Shown: positions 16,084 through 23,828 of the stretch, piece by piece | Position numbering within the stretch: position 1 is the stretch's first letter | Layout: each line of letters starts with the position of its first letter | Assembly (NCBI GenBank): GCA_045544035.1 | Contig: JAZPYE010000021.1 | Span: forward strand, 1-64,000 | DNA: 64,000 bases | Direction of reading: 5' to 3' | Origin: SIG587 sp045544035 | Lineage (GTDB): Bacteria > Bacillota > Clostridia > Oscillospirales > Acutalibacteraceae | The notes under the pieces: generated by a model | What the model was told of the DNA's origin: nothing | What the model saw: the letters and a program-made list of their open reading frames with translations, nothing else | Database searches by the model: none | Translations under genes and position numbers: made by a program

Positions 16084-19000
16084 TTGGTGAAAATGGCGGC
16101 TAAAAAACTCTTTAGTGTAGTTCTTTCGGTCCTTGTTCTCGCAGCAGGCTTTGGCACAATGCTTTCGGAGTTTATTACTGCTGAACCCGAATGGACTTAT
16201 AACTACGATGAGCTTGTAACACAGGTTGATTCCGTAAATGAAAAGGCGCTTGCACCTTTGCGTGTTGCTATGGGAGAATATGTAGAGGCGCCTGATTATT
16301 TTGGTTTTTATGACTATTTTGGTATTGCAACAAATCTTGATGCAACAGGTGTTTTTGCAGGACTTCGAGTTGAAGACACCTTTTTCAGCGAGGTTTCCGA
16401 CACCCTTCTTTATGGCGGAATGGAAATTAACGATGCTCATCCATTTGTAATTTATGAGGTTGAAAGCGGCACCGAATTTAGAATTCAGTATTACACTTAC
16501 ACTAAAGAGCATTGGGCTGACATTGGTTTGGGCTCTTATGCAAACGACCTTTACTTTGCTAGCATTTTTGCTTCCTCGGATGGCGTTAACTGGGTTCCTG
16601 CAAATTTTGAAAACGACATTGCTTCTATGCCAACCGAAGTACCTTATGACCTTGTTATTGCTACGGTAGCAAATGTTGGCGCTAACACCCGCTTTGTTAA
16701 GTTTGAGTTTCCTGTTGACCCGAGTCTTGTTAGTGATTTATTGGTTGACATAGAAGGGTCTGGTGGCGTTCCTCAGGATGCTCTTTTAATTCAAAAGGTT
16801 AAACTTACTGCACCTACAGCGGCTGTGGCTGAAAAACTTGTCAGTTTTCAGAACAGCAAAGTGACAGCTAACGGTGAAAAAATATCCCTAGATGAGGTTT
16901 TTGTGAATTATCCTGCCACGGCAACTGTTGATGACAATGGTTTCGGTCTAGTAACCTACACAAACAGTCAGCTCGGAGGCGGCACCACCGATATGTATCC
17001 TTGGGGCACATTCTATGAGACCGACCGTGATTACTATCTCCGTGTTCAGCCGGGCACCCGTTTCTCTCTTTCTTTTAATGACCAGACAATACACAACGAC
17101 CTTGCCGATGCTCTCGTTTTTACAGGAAAAATTGAAAATACAGAGCAGTTTGCGGTTAGGGTTTTTAGCTCTGCAAATCTTAAAAACGGTTGGGTTGAGC
17201 ACAAATTGGCGCCTTCTGCCGCCAATGTAAGTCACGGCATTAAATTCAGTTATAACTTTATTATTCCTGAAAATCACACCTATGTTAAGTTTGTAACACC
17301 CATAAGCGGCTCGGTAGGCAGCATTAAGGATGCGCAAGGGAACACTGTCACCGCTCAGGCAGGTAACACCTTTTGCATTACCGACCACATTATTTACACT
17401 CCTTATGATGAGTCGGGTGTTTTCTTTGATATAGATGAGGATTACGCTTCGATTAAAGCCTCTGCGGCAACTATTTATTTAAACCATAATTTTTCAACCA
17501 CCTCCCCCGATACCGGTTTTCATTCGGCTAATCTTGACACAACCTATAAACTTGGAAGTGTCCAAACCGAGAGAACCGATGATGAACTAGCATTTTTACT
17601 TTATAAGGTAAAGGGCGGCACGCATTTTAAGGCAAAATTGATGATTGGTTGGAGTGGTAATTGGCGCAAGGAAGGTTATGATAATAATAAATCTGCTGAT
17701 GCTGAGGAAATGCATTTTGCGATTTTAACATCCCCCGATGCTGCCGAATGGACACTTCAGTACACTCTTGGCCTAACTGATGATTTTTATGTAAGAAGTA
17801 GCACGGCAAGCAACAATGTATACTATAATGCGGATGTTTTTGTTCCTGAAGAACACAGCTATGTTAAGATTATCTCTTATTGTCGAGGCTATTATAAGTA
17901 TTCAGGTGGCTCCGTTTATTTTAATAACCAGTTTATGGTGGGCGGCGCTTCCTATGTTTCTGCCGATTATAATGATGACATAACAAGCAATATCACCGTT
18001 AACGACTACATCGCAAAGAGCGAAACAATCCTTAATAACGAAACCAAGTGTGAGTTTGCAATATATAATTACTTCGATGTTGAAACCTCAGCAAATGGTA
18101 TTGCCGCAAATTTGGATGCTGAAAATGCCTTTGTTGAATACAAAGTTAATAATAACAGTGCTCTTGTAATTAAGTCTGATAACGAACTTAAAATGGAAGT
18201 TTCTTACGATGGCAAAAAGTTTGTTAAAGCGCAAATTTATCCTTGCGGCGATACCTACACCGTTAACACTCTTGATGGTAAACAGTACATAAGAGTTTAT
18301 CTTGATACAAACGAGTCTATTAAAGCGGTTTTCGCCGATGCTCTTGCTCCCACCGCAACCTTCATCAATGCCGCAGGCAACAAGGAGGTTATCGAACTCG
18401 ATTTCTTTGGTGAAACCCCCGTTCCCAGCATCAACACATCTCGTGTGGGATATATCTTTTCAGGTTGGGATAACACAGTCAAAGGTCTTTACCTTGATGC
18501 AACCTTCACCGCACAGTATATTAAGTCTGATAAAACCTACAATATTGCTACTCAAAATGGCGGTGTAGTTCTTTGTGTTGGTATGGATTACTGCGAAGCA
18601 AACACAACCACAGTTGCGGCTCGGTTTGATGATATGGTTACATTGGAGGCCCCTGCAACCTGTGATGGCCTTGTGTTTGACAAGTGGATGGTTTTTGAAA
18701 ATGGGGAGCCAACCGAAATTGTTTTTTCTCACTCTAATAAATTATCATTCCTTGTAAACGAAGATATTTGTTTGTATGCAAAGTATGCCGAGGAAAAAAG
18801 CGAGGTCGTTCCCTTTATTTATACAAGCAAAAAAGCACAAATCACTAAAAACGAAAATAGCGGCTTGTGGAATATGTCTGTAATTTGGCAAGTTAATGTA
18901 CCTGACAATGTTGAAGTTTGTGAGACAGGTATTCTCGTTTCAACCTATAATTTTGATGATGATGCTATGTGTGATGGTGTAATAAGTAACGGGGAAACTG

Positions 19001-19188
19001 ATATCATTAAGAAAAGAAGTCACAAGAACGGCGCGGCAGGTAAAACCCTTATGTATACCATAACCGACATTGAGGCAGAGAACAGCACAACAAGATTTGC
19101 TCGCCCTTATGCGAAAATCACTGCTAACGGTGTTGCTGAAATAATTTATGGTGATACGCTCTCCCACACCTACACAGTATCCGAATAA
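16084..19188 (+). CDS. Large secreted protein with repeated beta-rich modules
   Basis: A protein of about 1,034 residues with a clear signal peptide (basic start, hydrophobic run SVVLSVLVLAAGFG, cleavage near FITAEP). No LPXTG anchor, lipobox or SLH repeats are visible, so it is probably released or held non-covalently. Three or four diverged modules of about 150 residues repeat a pattern: a line like FLLYKVKGGTHFKAKL, then SPDAAEWT or SSDGVNWVP, then an FVPEEHSYVKI-type strand. These look like beta-sandwich, possibly carbohydrate-binding folds. Two InlB-repeat-like segments (GYIFSGWDNTVKGLYLDATF; FDKWMVFENG...LYAKY) lie near residues 780-900. No catalytic motif was recognised. Start is TTG 16084 or GTG 16087, after GGGGG. 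Function unknown; adhesion or glycan binding is a guess. Confidence 0.75.
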   Translation: MVKMAAKKLFSVVLSVLVLAAGFGTMLSEFITAEPEWTYNYDELVTQVDSVNEKALAPLRVAMGEYVEAPDYFGFYDYFGIATNLDATGVFAGLRVEDTFFSEVSDTLLYGGMEINDAHPFVIYEVESGTEFRIQYYTYTKEHWADIGLGSYANDLYFASIFASSDGVNWVPANFENDIASMPTEVPYDLVIATVANVGANTRFVKFEFPVDPSLVSDLLVDIEGSGGVPQDALLIQKVKLTAPTAAVAEKLVSFQNSKVTANGEKISLDEVFVNYPATATVDDNGFGLVTYTNSQLGGGTTDMYPWGTFYETDRDYYLRVQPGTRFSLSFNDQTIHNDLADALVFTGKIENTEQFAVRVFSSANLKNGWVEHKLAPSAANVSHGIKFSYNFIIPENHTYVKFVTPISGSVGSIKDAQGNTVTAQAGNTFCITDHIIYTPYDESGVFFDIDEDYASIKASAATIYLNHNFSTTSPDTGFHSANLDTTYKLGSVQTERTDDELAFLLYKVKGGTHFKAKLMIGWSGNWRKEGYDNNKSADAEEMHFAILTSPDAAEWTLQYTLGLTDDFYVRSSTASNNVYYNADVFVPEEHSYVKIISYCRGYYKYSGGSVYFNNQFMVGGASYVSADYNDDITSNITVNDYIAKSETILNNETKCEFAIYNYFDVETSANGIAANLDAENAFVEYKVNNNSALVIKSDNELKMEVSYDGKKFVKAQIYPCGDTYTVNTLDGKQYIRVYLDTNESIKAVFADALAPTATFINAAGNKEVIELDFFGETPVPSINTSRVGYIFSGWDNTVKGLYLDATFTAQYIKSDKTYNIATQNGGVVLCVGMDYCEANTTTVAARFDDMVTLEAPATCDGLVFDKWMVFENGEPTEIVFSHSNKLSFLVNEDICLYAKYAEEKSEVVPFIYTSKKAQITKNENSGLWNMSVIWQVNVPDNVEVCETGILVSTYNFDDDAMCDGVISNGETDIIKKRSHKNGAAGKTLMYTITDIEAENSTTRFARPYAKITANGVAEIIYGDTLSHTYTVSE

Positions 19189-19213
19189 TTTAGAATGAAT
19201 AATAACTAAACTC

Positions 19214-19252
19214 AAAGGACCCCTTGAAGATTTACTACAAGGGGGTCCTTTT
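19214..19252 (+). terminator. Rho-independent terminator
   Basis: AAAGGACCCCTTG pairs with CAAGGGGGTCCTTT (one bulged G), ending the secreted-protein transcript. Confidence 0.85.
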
Positions 19253-19304
19253 CACAAATATTACTTGCTATTATTATATCAATATGTTACAATAATAAAG
19301 CTTT

Positions 19305-19381
19305 GGAGGCATAGCTCAGTTGGTCAGAGTACTTGCTTGACATGCAAGGGGTCACTGGTTCGAGCCCAGTTGTCTCCACCA
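19305..19381 (+). tRNA. tRNA-Val (anticodon GAC)
   Basis: Cloverleaf is readable: acceptor GGAGGCA (19305-19311) with TGTCTCC (19371-19377, one G-T pair), D-arm GCTCAGTTGGTCAGAGT, anticodon loop TTGACAT giving GAC, T-arm CTGGTTCGAGCCCAG. Discriminator A is at 19378 and CCA is encoded. A terminator follows at once. Confidence 0.95.
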
Positions 19382-19383
19382 AA

Positions 19384-19413
19384 AAATCTCGTTCTTCCGA
19401 ACGAGATTTTTTT
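19384..19413 (+). terminator. Terminator of tRNA-Val
   Basis: AAATCTCGTTC, TTCC loop, GAACGAGATTT, then T-run: a perfect 11-bp stem. Confidence 0.9.
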
Positions 19414-19415
19414 AT

Positions 19416-19578
19416 CCATTGCGAAAGCAATGGTATATCATCAACGATAGCAACGCTATCGTTGTATCTCATCAGTCCGTAAGGACTGTATATCATCACG
19501 CTTTAGCGTGTATCATATCTTTCGTAATGATGATATGCAATTCCTAACGGAATTGATTATATACAATGCTTCGCATTG
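19416..19578. repeat. Array of short hairpins joined by TATATCATCA-type linkers
   Basis: At least six perfect small palindromes follow one another: CCATTGC-GAAA-GCAATGG (19416-19433), CAACGATAGC-AAC-GCTATCGTTG (19442-19464), CAGTCC-GTAA-GGACTG (19473-19488), CACGC-TTTA-GCGTG (19497-19510), CAATTCC-TAAC-GGAATTG (19538-19555) and CAATGC-TTC-GCATTG (19564-19578). A weaker one lies near 19514-19537. The stems all differ; the linkers are near copies of TATATCATCA. This is the reverse of a CRISPR, where the repeats are constant. Confidence 0.8.
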
Positions 19579-19604
19579 ATTTGATTTTGCTTTTATGCTA
19601 TAAT
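19576..19604 (+). promoter_or_regulatory. Promoter of the YcxB-like gene
   Basis: TTGATT (19576-19581), 17-base spacer, TATAAT (19599-19604). The -35 overlaps the last hairpin of the array, so the array ends exactly where this transcript begins. Confidence 0.7.
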
Positions 19605-19624
19605 ACATTCAAAGGAGTGATAGT

Positions 19625-20170
19625 ATGAAATTCCAATTTAATGTCAATATTAACGATAAAGATTATTTGGATTATAATAAGTTTTGGATGTTACAATCAC
19701 ATTATGGAAAAAAACAGATGACAACTTTCAGAATTGTTATAGCTATAATTTTTGGTGCATATATTCTTATCTCGTTGTTTGGAGGTAACTTTACTTTTGA
19801 TTCTTTTATTGGAATAATTCCAATTGCGATTTTATTGATTATATTTGAGTTATCACTTTCTCCATTATATGTTTCGTTCTTAAAAAGTCATTTAAAGAGT
19901 CTTAAGAAAAAAGGAAAAATGGGATATTCTCCTTCATCTGTTATTGAGTTTTATGAGGATGTTTTTGTTGAAACAACACCTGATAATAAGACGGAGCAAA
20001 AATATTCAGCCATTGAAAGAGTAAGTATTGTTGATAATAAAGTAGTTTATATTCATGTGAATAATATTATGTCTTACATATTACCTTTTTCTTGCTTTAA
20101 ATCAATAGTACAATATGAGGAATTTTTAGATTTTATAAAAACGAAATGTGCAGACATTGATATATATTAG
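19625..20170 (+). CDS. YcxB-like membrane protein
   Basis: A 181-residue protein with a short N-terminal cytoplasmic part (DYLDYNKFWMLQSHYGKKQ), two adjacent membrane helices at about residues 35-55 and 62-83, then a soluble domain with VIEFYEDVFVETTPDNKTEQKYSAIERV. This is the layout of the YcxB-like family, whose function is unknown. The start has AAAGGAG at a good distance. It has its own promoter and terminator. It is more AT-rich than the genes around it and sits in a tRNA-hairpin-array setting, which suggests a recent arrival. Confidence 0.7.
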   Translation: MKFQFNVNINDKDYLDYNKFWMLQSHYGKKQMTTFRIVIAIIFGAYILISLFGGNFTFDSFIGIIPIAILLIIFELSLSPLYVSFLKSHLKSLKKKGKMGYSPSSVIEFYEDVFVETTPDNKTEQKYSAIERVSIVDNKVVYIHVNNIMSYILPFSCFKSIVQYEEFLDFIKTKCADIDIY

Positions 20171-20198
20171 TTTTTTAAAAACTGCAAGTTTGATTTTT

Positions 20199-20234
20199 AA
20201 AAAGCCCTGTTCTTTAAAACAGGGCTTTTAATTT
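20199..20234 (+). terminator. Rho-independent terminator
   Basis: AAAAAGCCCTGTT pairs with AACAGGGCTTTT, followed by a T-rich run, after the YcxB-like gene. Confidence 0.88.
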
Positions 20235-20287
20235 ATACTTTTCACTTTTTGTGGAATAATAAAACAAAAAATGAAAAGGTGAAAAAA

Positions 20288-21589
20288 ATGACAAATTCAG
20301 TTTGGAGCGAGTTCGAGGAAAGGCCGAAATTTGAGCCGCTTAGTGGGGACATTAAAACCGATGTTTTAATTGTTGGCGGTGGGATTGCAGGCCTTCTTTG
20401 CGCTTATCACCTTAAAAATGCGGGTGTAGACTGTGTTTTAATCGAGGCGGATAAAATCTGCTCGGGTATTACAAAAAATACTACAGCGAAAATAACGATA
20501 CAACACGGGCTGATTTATGATAAAGTTACTAAATCGCTGGGAAAAGAGGCGGCGGAGCTTTACTATAGGGCTAATGAAAATGCTTTAAATGAGTTTATAA
20601 ACTTATCAAAAATAATTGATTGCGATTTGCAGGAAAAAACTGCCTTTGTTTACAGCGCTACAAAATTCAAAGAAATTGAAAGGGAAGCGAGGGCACTAAA
20701 CGAAATTGGTTGCCCTGCATTTTTAACCGAAGAAACCGAGTTACCGTTTAATAATATCTTAGCAGTTGGAGTGGGGAAGCAGGCGCAGTTTCATCCTTTG
20801 AAATTTTGTTTTGCAATAGCAAAGGATTTAAAGATTTTTGAAAATACAAAGGCACTTGAATTCGGTAAAAATTATGTTTTAACAAATAGGGGAAGGGTTT
20901 ATTTTAAAAAGATTATAATTGCAACCCATTTTCCGATTATTAACAAGCACGGTTTTTATTTTGCTAAGCTTTATCAGCACCGTTCCTATGTTTTGGCTCT
21001 TGAAAACACACCGAAAATTAACGCAATGTATGTTGATGAAGATTTGAAAGGATTGTCTTTCAGGAACTATAATAACCTGTTACTCCTTGGTGGCGGAAGT
21101 CACAGAACTGGTAAAGTTGGCGGCGGTTGGAGAGAACTTGAAAGAGTTGCGGGAGAAAATTATAATAATTTTAAAATTGTTAACCGTTGGGCAACACAGG
21201 ACTGTATGAGCCTTGATGGACTGCCGTATATCGGGCAATATTCAAAAAATACACCAAATATGTTTACGGCAACGGGCTTTAATAAGTGGGGAATGACATC
21301 GGCAATGGTGGCGGCCTCGGTTTTATGTGATTTGGTACAGGAAAAGGAAAATGAGTTTGCAGATTTATTTTCGCCATCGCGAGGAATTTTAAAACCACAG
21401 CTTGCGGTTAACTTAAGCGAATCAATTCTAGGCATTTTAAACCCGAAAACACCTCGGTGTCCTCATCTTGGTTGTGCCCTGAAATATAACCGTTTTGAAC
21501 ATTCCTGGGACTGCTCCTGTCACGGTTCAAGGTTTACAAAAGATGGAAAACTTATTGACAACCCTGCAACCGATGATATAAAATTATAA
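20288..21589 (+). CDS. FAD-dependent oxidoreductase with C-terminal Rieske domain
   Basis: A 433-residue cytoplasmic flavoprotein of the DAO/glycine-oxidase-like fold. The dinucleotide-binding motif VLIVGGGIAGLLCAYHL is near residue 30 and is followed by an acidic strand end (CVLIEAD). A second FAD-contact region (GLPYIGQYSKNTPNMFTATGFNKWGMT) lies near residue 310. The last 45 residues form a Rieske [2Fe-2S] cluster site, CPHLGC followed by WDCSCHGSRF, with both Cys-His pairs. The architecture matches the YhfW family, whose substrate is unknown. ATG 20288 is preferred to an upstream in-frame ATG because AGGTG lies just before it. An MGMT gene and an exporter follow closely. Confidence 0.85.
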   Translation: MTNSVWSEFEERPKFEPLSGDIKTDVLIVGGGIAGLLCAYHLKNAGVDCVLIEADKICSGITKNTTAKITIQHGLIYDKVTKSLGKEAAELYYRANENALNEFINLSKIIDCDLQEKTAFVYSATKFKEIEREARALNEIGCPAFLTEETELPFNNILAVGVGKQAQFHPLKFCFAIAKDLKIFENTKALEFGKNYVLTNRGRVYFKKIIIATHFPIINKHGFYFAKLYQHRSYVLALENTPKINAMYVDEDLKGLSFRNYNNLLLLGGGSHRTGKVGGGWRELERVAGENYNNFKIVNRWATQDCMSLDGLPYIGQYSKNTPNMFTATGFNKWGMTSAMVAASVLCDLVQEKENEFADLFSPSRGILKPQLAVNLSESILGILNPKTPRCPHLGCALKYNRFEHSWDCSCHGSRFTKDGKLIDNPATDDIKL

Positions 21590-21610
21590 AATAAGAAAAT
21601 CGGTGATTTA

Positions 21611-21931
21611 ATGAGCGTTTTTGATAAAATTTATTGTGTTGTTTCTAAAATCCCAAAGGGAAGAGTTGCAACCTATGGTCAGGTGGCGCTTCTTGCAGGT
21701 AATCCCAGGTGGGCAAGGGTTGTGGGCTATGCGCTGCATAACAATCCAGCGCCCGGGGTTATTCCTTGCCATAGGGTTGTAAACCGCCTTGGGAAAACGG
21801 CAAAAACGTTTTCCTTTGGCGGAGACACTGCGCAAAGACAACTGCTTGAAAGTGAAGGCATTATTTTTGAAAAAGACGGCAGCATCGATTTGAATAAATA
21901 CGGATGGAAACAAAATTTACACAAGGACTAA
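21611..21931 (+). CDS. Methylated-DNA--protein-cysteine methyltransferase family protein
   Basis: A 106-residue protein made only of the C-terminal DNA-binding and active-site domain of the MGMT/Ogt family. The motif IPCHRVV carries the acceptor cysteine, and RVATYGQVA with the helix-turn-helix before it is typical. Because the cysteine is present it should accept alkyl groups from O6-alkylguanine, unlike alkyltransferase-like proteins where it is tryptophan. The N-terminal domain of full-length Ada/Ogt is absent, as is common in this short form. Start has GGTGA upstream; it lies 21 bases after the oxidoreductase. Confidence 0.88.
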   Translation: MSVFDKIYCVVSKIPKGRVATYGQVALLAGNPRWARVVGYALHNNPAPGVIPCHRVVNRLGKTAKTFSFGGDTAQRQLLESEGIIFEKDGSIDLNKYGWKQNLHKD

Positions 21932-21934
21932 AAA

Positions 21935-22840
21935 ATGATTAAAAACAAACAAACAGTTTTGGCCACAATTTGCTCGCTTATTGCCCAGGTGATTTTTGGA
22001 TTTAGCTTTATGTTTACAAAAATTGCCCTGGATTACTCCTCGCCGCTTACTGTTATTGCGGATAGGTACATAGTAGCATTTTTGGGGCTTACAGTAGCAC
22101 TGCTTTTTACAAAAACAAAAATTCGATTTAATAAAAACATTTGGAAGCTAATTTTAATGGCTGTTTTTCAACCGTTTTTGTACTTTATTTTTGAAAGTTA
22201 CGGCATAAAACTTACAACAAGCGCCTTTTCTTCTATAATGATTTCGCTTATCCCCGTGGTTGCAATGGTTAGCGGAATTTTTATATTAAAAGAAGTGCCG
22301 TCAATTTTACAATATGTTTTTACCCTGCTTTCCATTGGCGGTGTTGTGGTTATGGCCCTTGCGGGAAATGCCGATGGAACCGTTACACTTGGCGGCATTC
22401 TGCTTCTTTTAGGTGCCGTTTTATCGGCGGTGGGCTATAACATTATGAGCCGAAAAATCTCAAGCGAGTTTGCACCAATTGAACGCACCTATGCAATGAG
22501 CGTTATAGGACTTGTATCATTTCTTTCAATTGCTTTAATAGAAAATATAAATGCACCTGCCGAAATATTTACGCCATTTTTAAATCCCGCTTATCTTTGG
22601 TCGATTTTATATCTTGGATTAGTATCATCCGTTGTGGCGTTTTTCCTTTTAAATTATGCTAATACTCATCTGCCTATTGCTAAAACCACCGTTTTTTCAA
22701 ATGTAACAACGGTTGTGTCTGTTATAGCGGGAATTATATTCCTAAATGAAAAACTCTCATTTGAGGTAGTTATTTCTACAATTATGATAGTTGTCGGCGT
22801 GTGCGGCGTTCAGCTGCTTGCTGTTAAAAATAGAAAATAA
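21935..22840 (+). CDS. EamA/DMT-family transporter
   Basis: A 301-residue membrane protein with about ten hydrophobic segments in two repeated EamA halves, each ending in a helix with a VVxLP- or IxxxNEK-type turn (FILKEVPS; FLNEKLSF). Such proteins export small metabolites or take up nucleotide sugars; the substrate cannot be told. It begins three bases after the MGMT stop and ends before a bidirectional terminator, so the three genes form one transcript. Confidence 0.88.
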   Translation: MIKNKQTVLATICSLIAQVIFGFSFMFTKIALDYSSPLTVIADRYIVAFLGLTVALLFTKTKIRFNKNIWKLILMAVFQPFLYFIFESYGIKLTTSAFSSIMISLIPVVAMVSGIFILKEVPSILQYVFTLLSIGGVVVMALAGNADGTVTLGGILLLLGAVLSAVGYNIMSRKISSEFAPIERTYAMSVIGLVSFLSIALIENINAPAEIFTPFLNPAYLWSILYLGLVSSVVAFFLLNYANTHLPIAKTTVFSNVTTVVSVIAGIIFLNEKLSFEVVISTIMIVVGVCGVQLLAVKNRK

Positions 22841-22855
22841 GCCGTTTATTAAAAG

Positions 22856-22878
22856 AAGCCCTACATTTGTAGGGCTTT
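22856..22878. terminator. Bidirectional terminator between converging genes
   Basis: AAGCCCTAC and GTAGGGCTT around ATTT, with A- and T-runs on the two sides. It serves the EamA gene and the AraC gene on the opposite strand. Confidence 0.8.
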
Positions 22879-23725
22879 AAATATTTATTTTACTGTATTT
22901 TTTGGGGGAAACACCTTTATATTTTTTAAAGGTTTTTGAGAAGTAGCTTATGTCATTAAAGCCGTTATCCAAGGCGGCTTCCGTAACGGTTGCACCGCCT
23001 TCTAAAAGGGAGTGCGCAGCGTTTTCAATTCTTAATCGGTTAATGTAATCAATAGGGGTAATATTGGTAAATTCTTTGAAGAAACGACAAAAATATTTTT
23101 CGTTCATTCCCGTCTTTTTGCTTAATGTGTAAAGGGAGAGAGGCTCGCGGTAATGTTCCTCAATAAAATCAATTATATCAGCAATTTTAGCCAGTTGGTG
23201 TTCGTATTTAGTGTTTTTGATTTTTTTAATATAACCGCCTGAATAGAGTACTCTTAAAAGATTAAAGGCTTCTGCATAAAAATCCAAAACGGCAAAATCG
23301 TTGCTGTTATCAAAAGCAGAAAACAGCCTGTCAACAATTGATTCAACATCGGTGTTTTTTCCGGTTTTAAAAAATTCACAAAAGGAAATTTTGCGACACA
23401 TTATCGGTTCAATGAATTTGTTGATAGCATCGCTCTTTCTGCGGCAAAGCATTGACAAATCAAAAACAGCATATGTAAAAACACAGTTCTTGAGAATGCC
23501 GCTGTGCAATGAGCCCGACTCGATAAACGCTATATCTCCTGCTTCCATTTTATAGCTTCGTTGGTCAATTGAAAGCTGAAGAATACCACTTTCTACCCGC
23601 AGAATTTCAAATTCTTTGTGCCAGTGGGGCATCATATTAAAATCCGGGTCCTTCATAACTCCGCATTCAATAGGGAAATCACTTGTGCCAAAAATTTTCT
23701 TTTCATTTAGTTCTGAATATTGCAT
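22877..23725 (-). CDS. AraC-family transcriptional regulator
   Basis: A 282-residue regulator. The N-terminal half is a cupin sensor (MMPHWHKEFEILRVESGILQLSI, then GDIAFIESGSLHSG). The C-terminal 100 residues hold two helix-turn-helix units (LYTLSKKTGMNEKYFCRFFKEFTNITPIDYINRLRIENAA, then ATVTEAALDNGFNDISYFSKTFKKYKGVSPKKY). It is divergent from the fucose isomerase gene, 103 bases away, so it probably senses a sugar and controls that gene. An SD-like GAGGTT lies before the ATG. The ligand is unproven. Confidence 0.88.
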   Translation of the reverse strand: MQYSELNEKKIFGTSDFPIECGVMKDPDFNMMPHWHKEFEILRVESGILQLSIDQRSYKMEAGDIAFIESGSLHSGILKNCVFTYAVFDLSMLCRRKSDAINKFIEPIMCRKISFCEFFKTGKNTDVESIVDRLFSAFDNSNDFAVLDFYAEAFNLLRVLYSGGYIKKIKNTKYEHQLAKIADIIDFIEEHYREPLSLYTLSKKTGMNEKYFCRFFKEFTNITPIDYINRLRIENAAHSLLEGGATVTEAALDNGFNDISYFSKTFKKYKGVSPKKYSKINI

Positions 23726-23763
23726 AATAACCTCAAAGTAACTTTTGTCATAATTTTAATACT

Positions 23764-23800
23764 TATATCACTAGTATTTTAACATAAACAGTGATATAAT
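23764..23800 (+). promoter_or_regulatory. fucI promoter region with 9-bp inverted repeat
   Basis: TATATCACT (23764-23772) and AGTGATATA (23790-23798) are exact inverted repeats 17 bases apart. The right copy overlaps the -10 TATAAT (23795-23800) of fucI. No good -35 is present, as expected for an activated promoter. It is a candidate operator, perhaps for the adjacent AraC protein. Confidence 0.55.
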
Positions 23801-23828
23801 ACAATAAAAACATTTTGGAGGTATCCTT

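Noticed and set aside
19416..19578. CRISPR array
   Set aside because: The palindromic units differ from each other and the short linkers are the conserved part; unit length is irregular and there are no cas genes.
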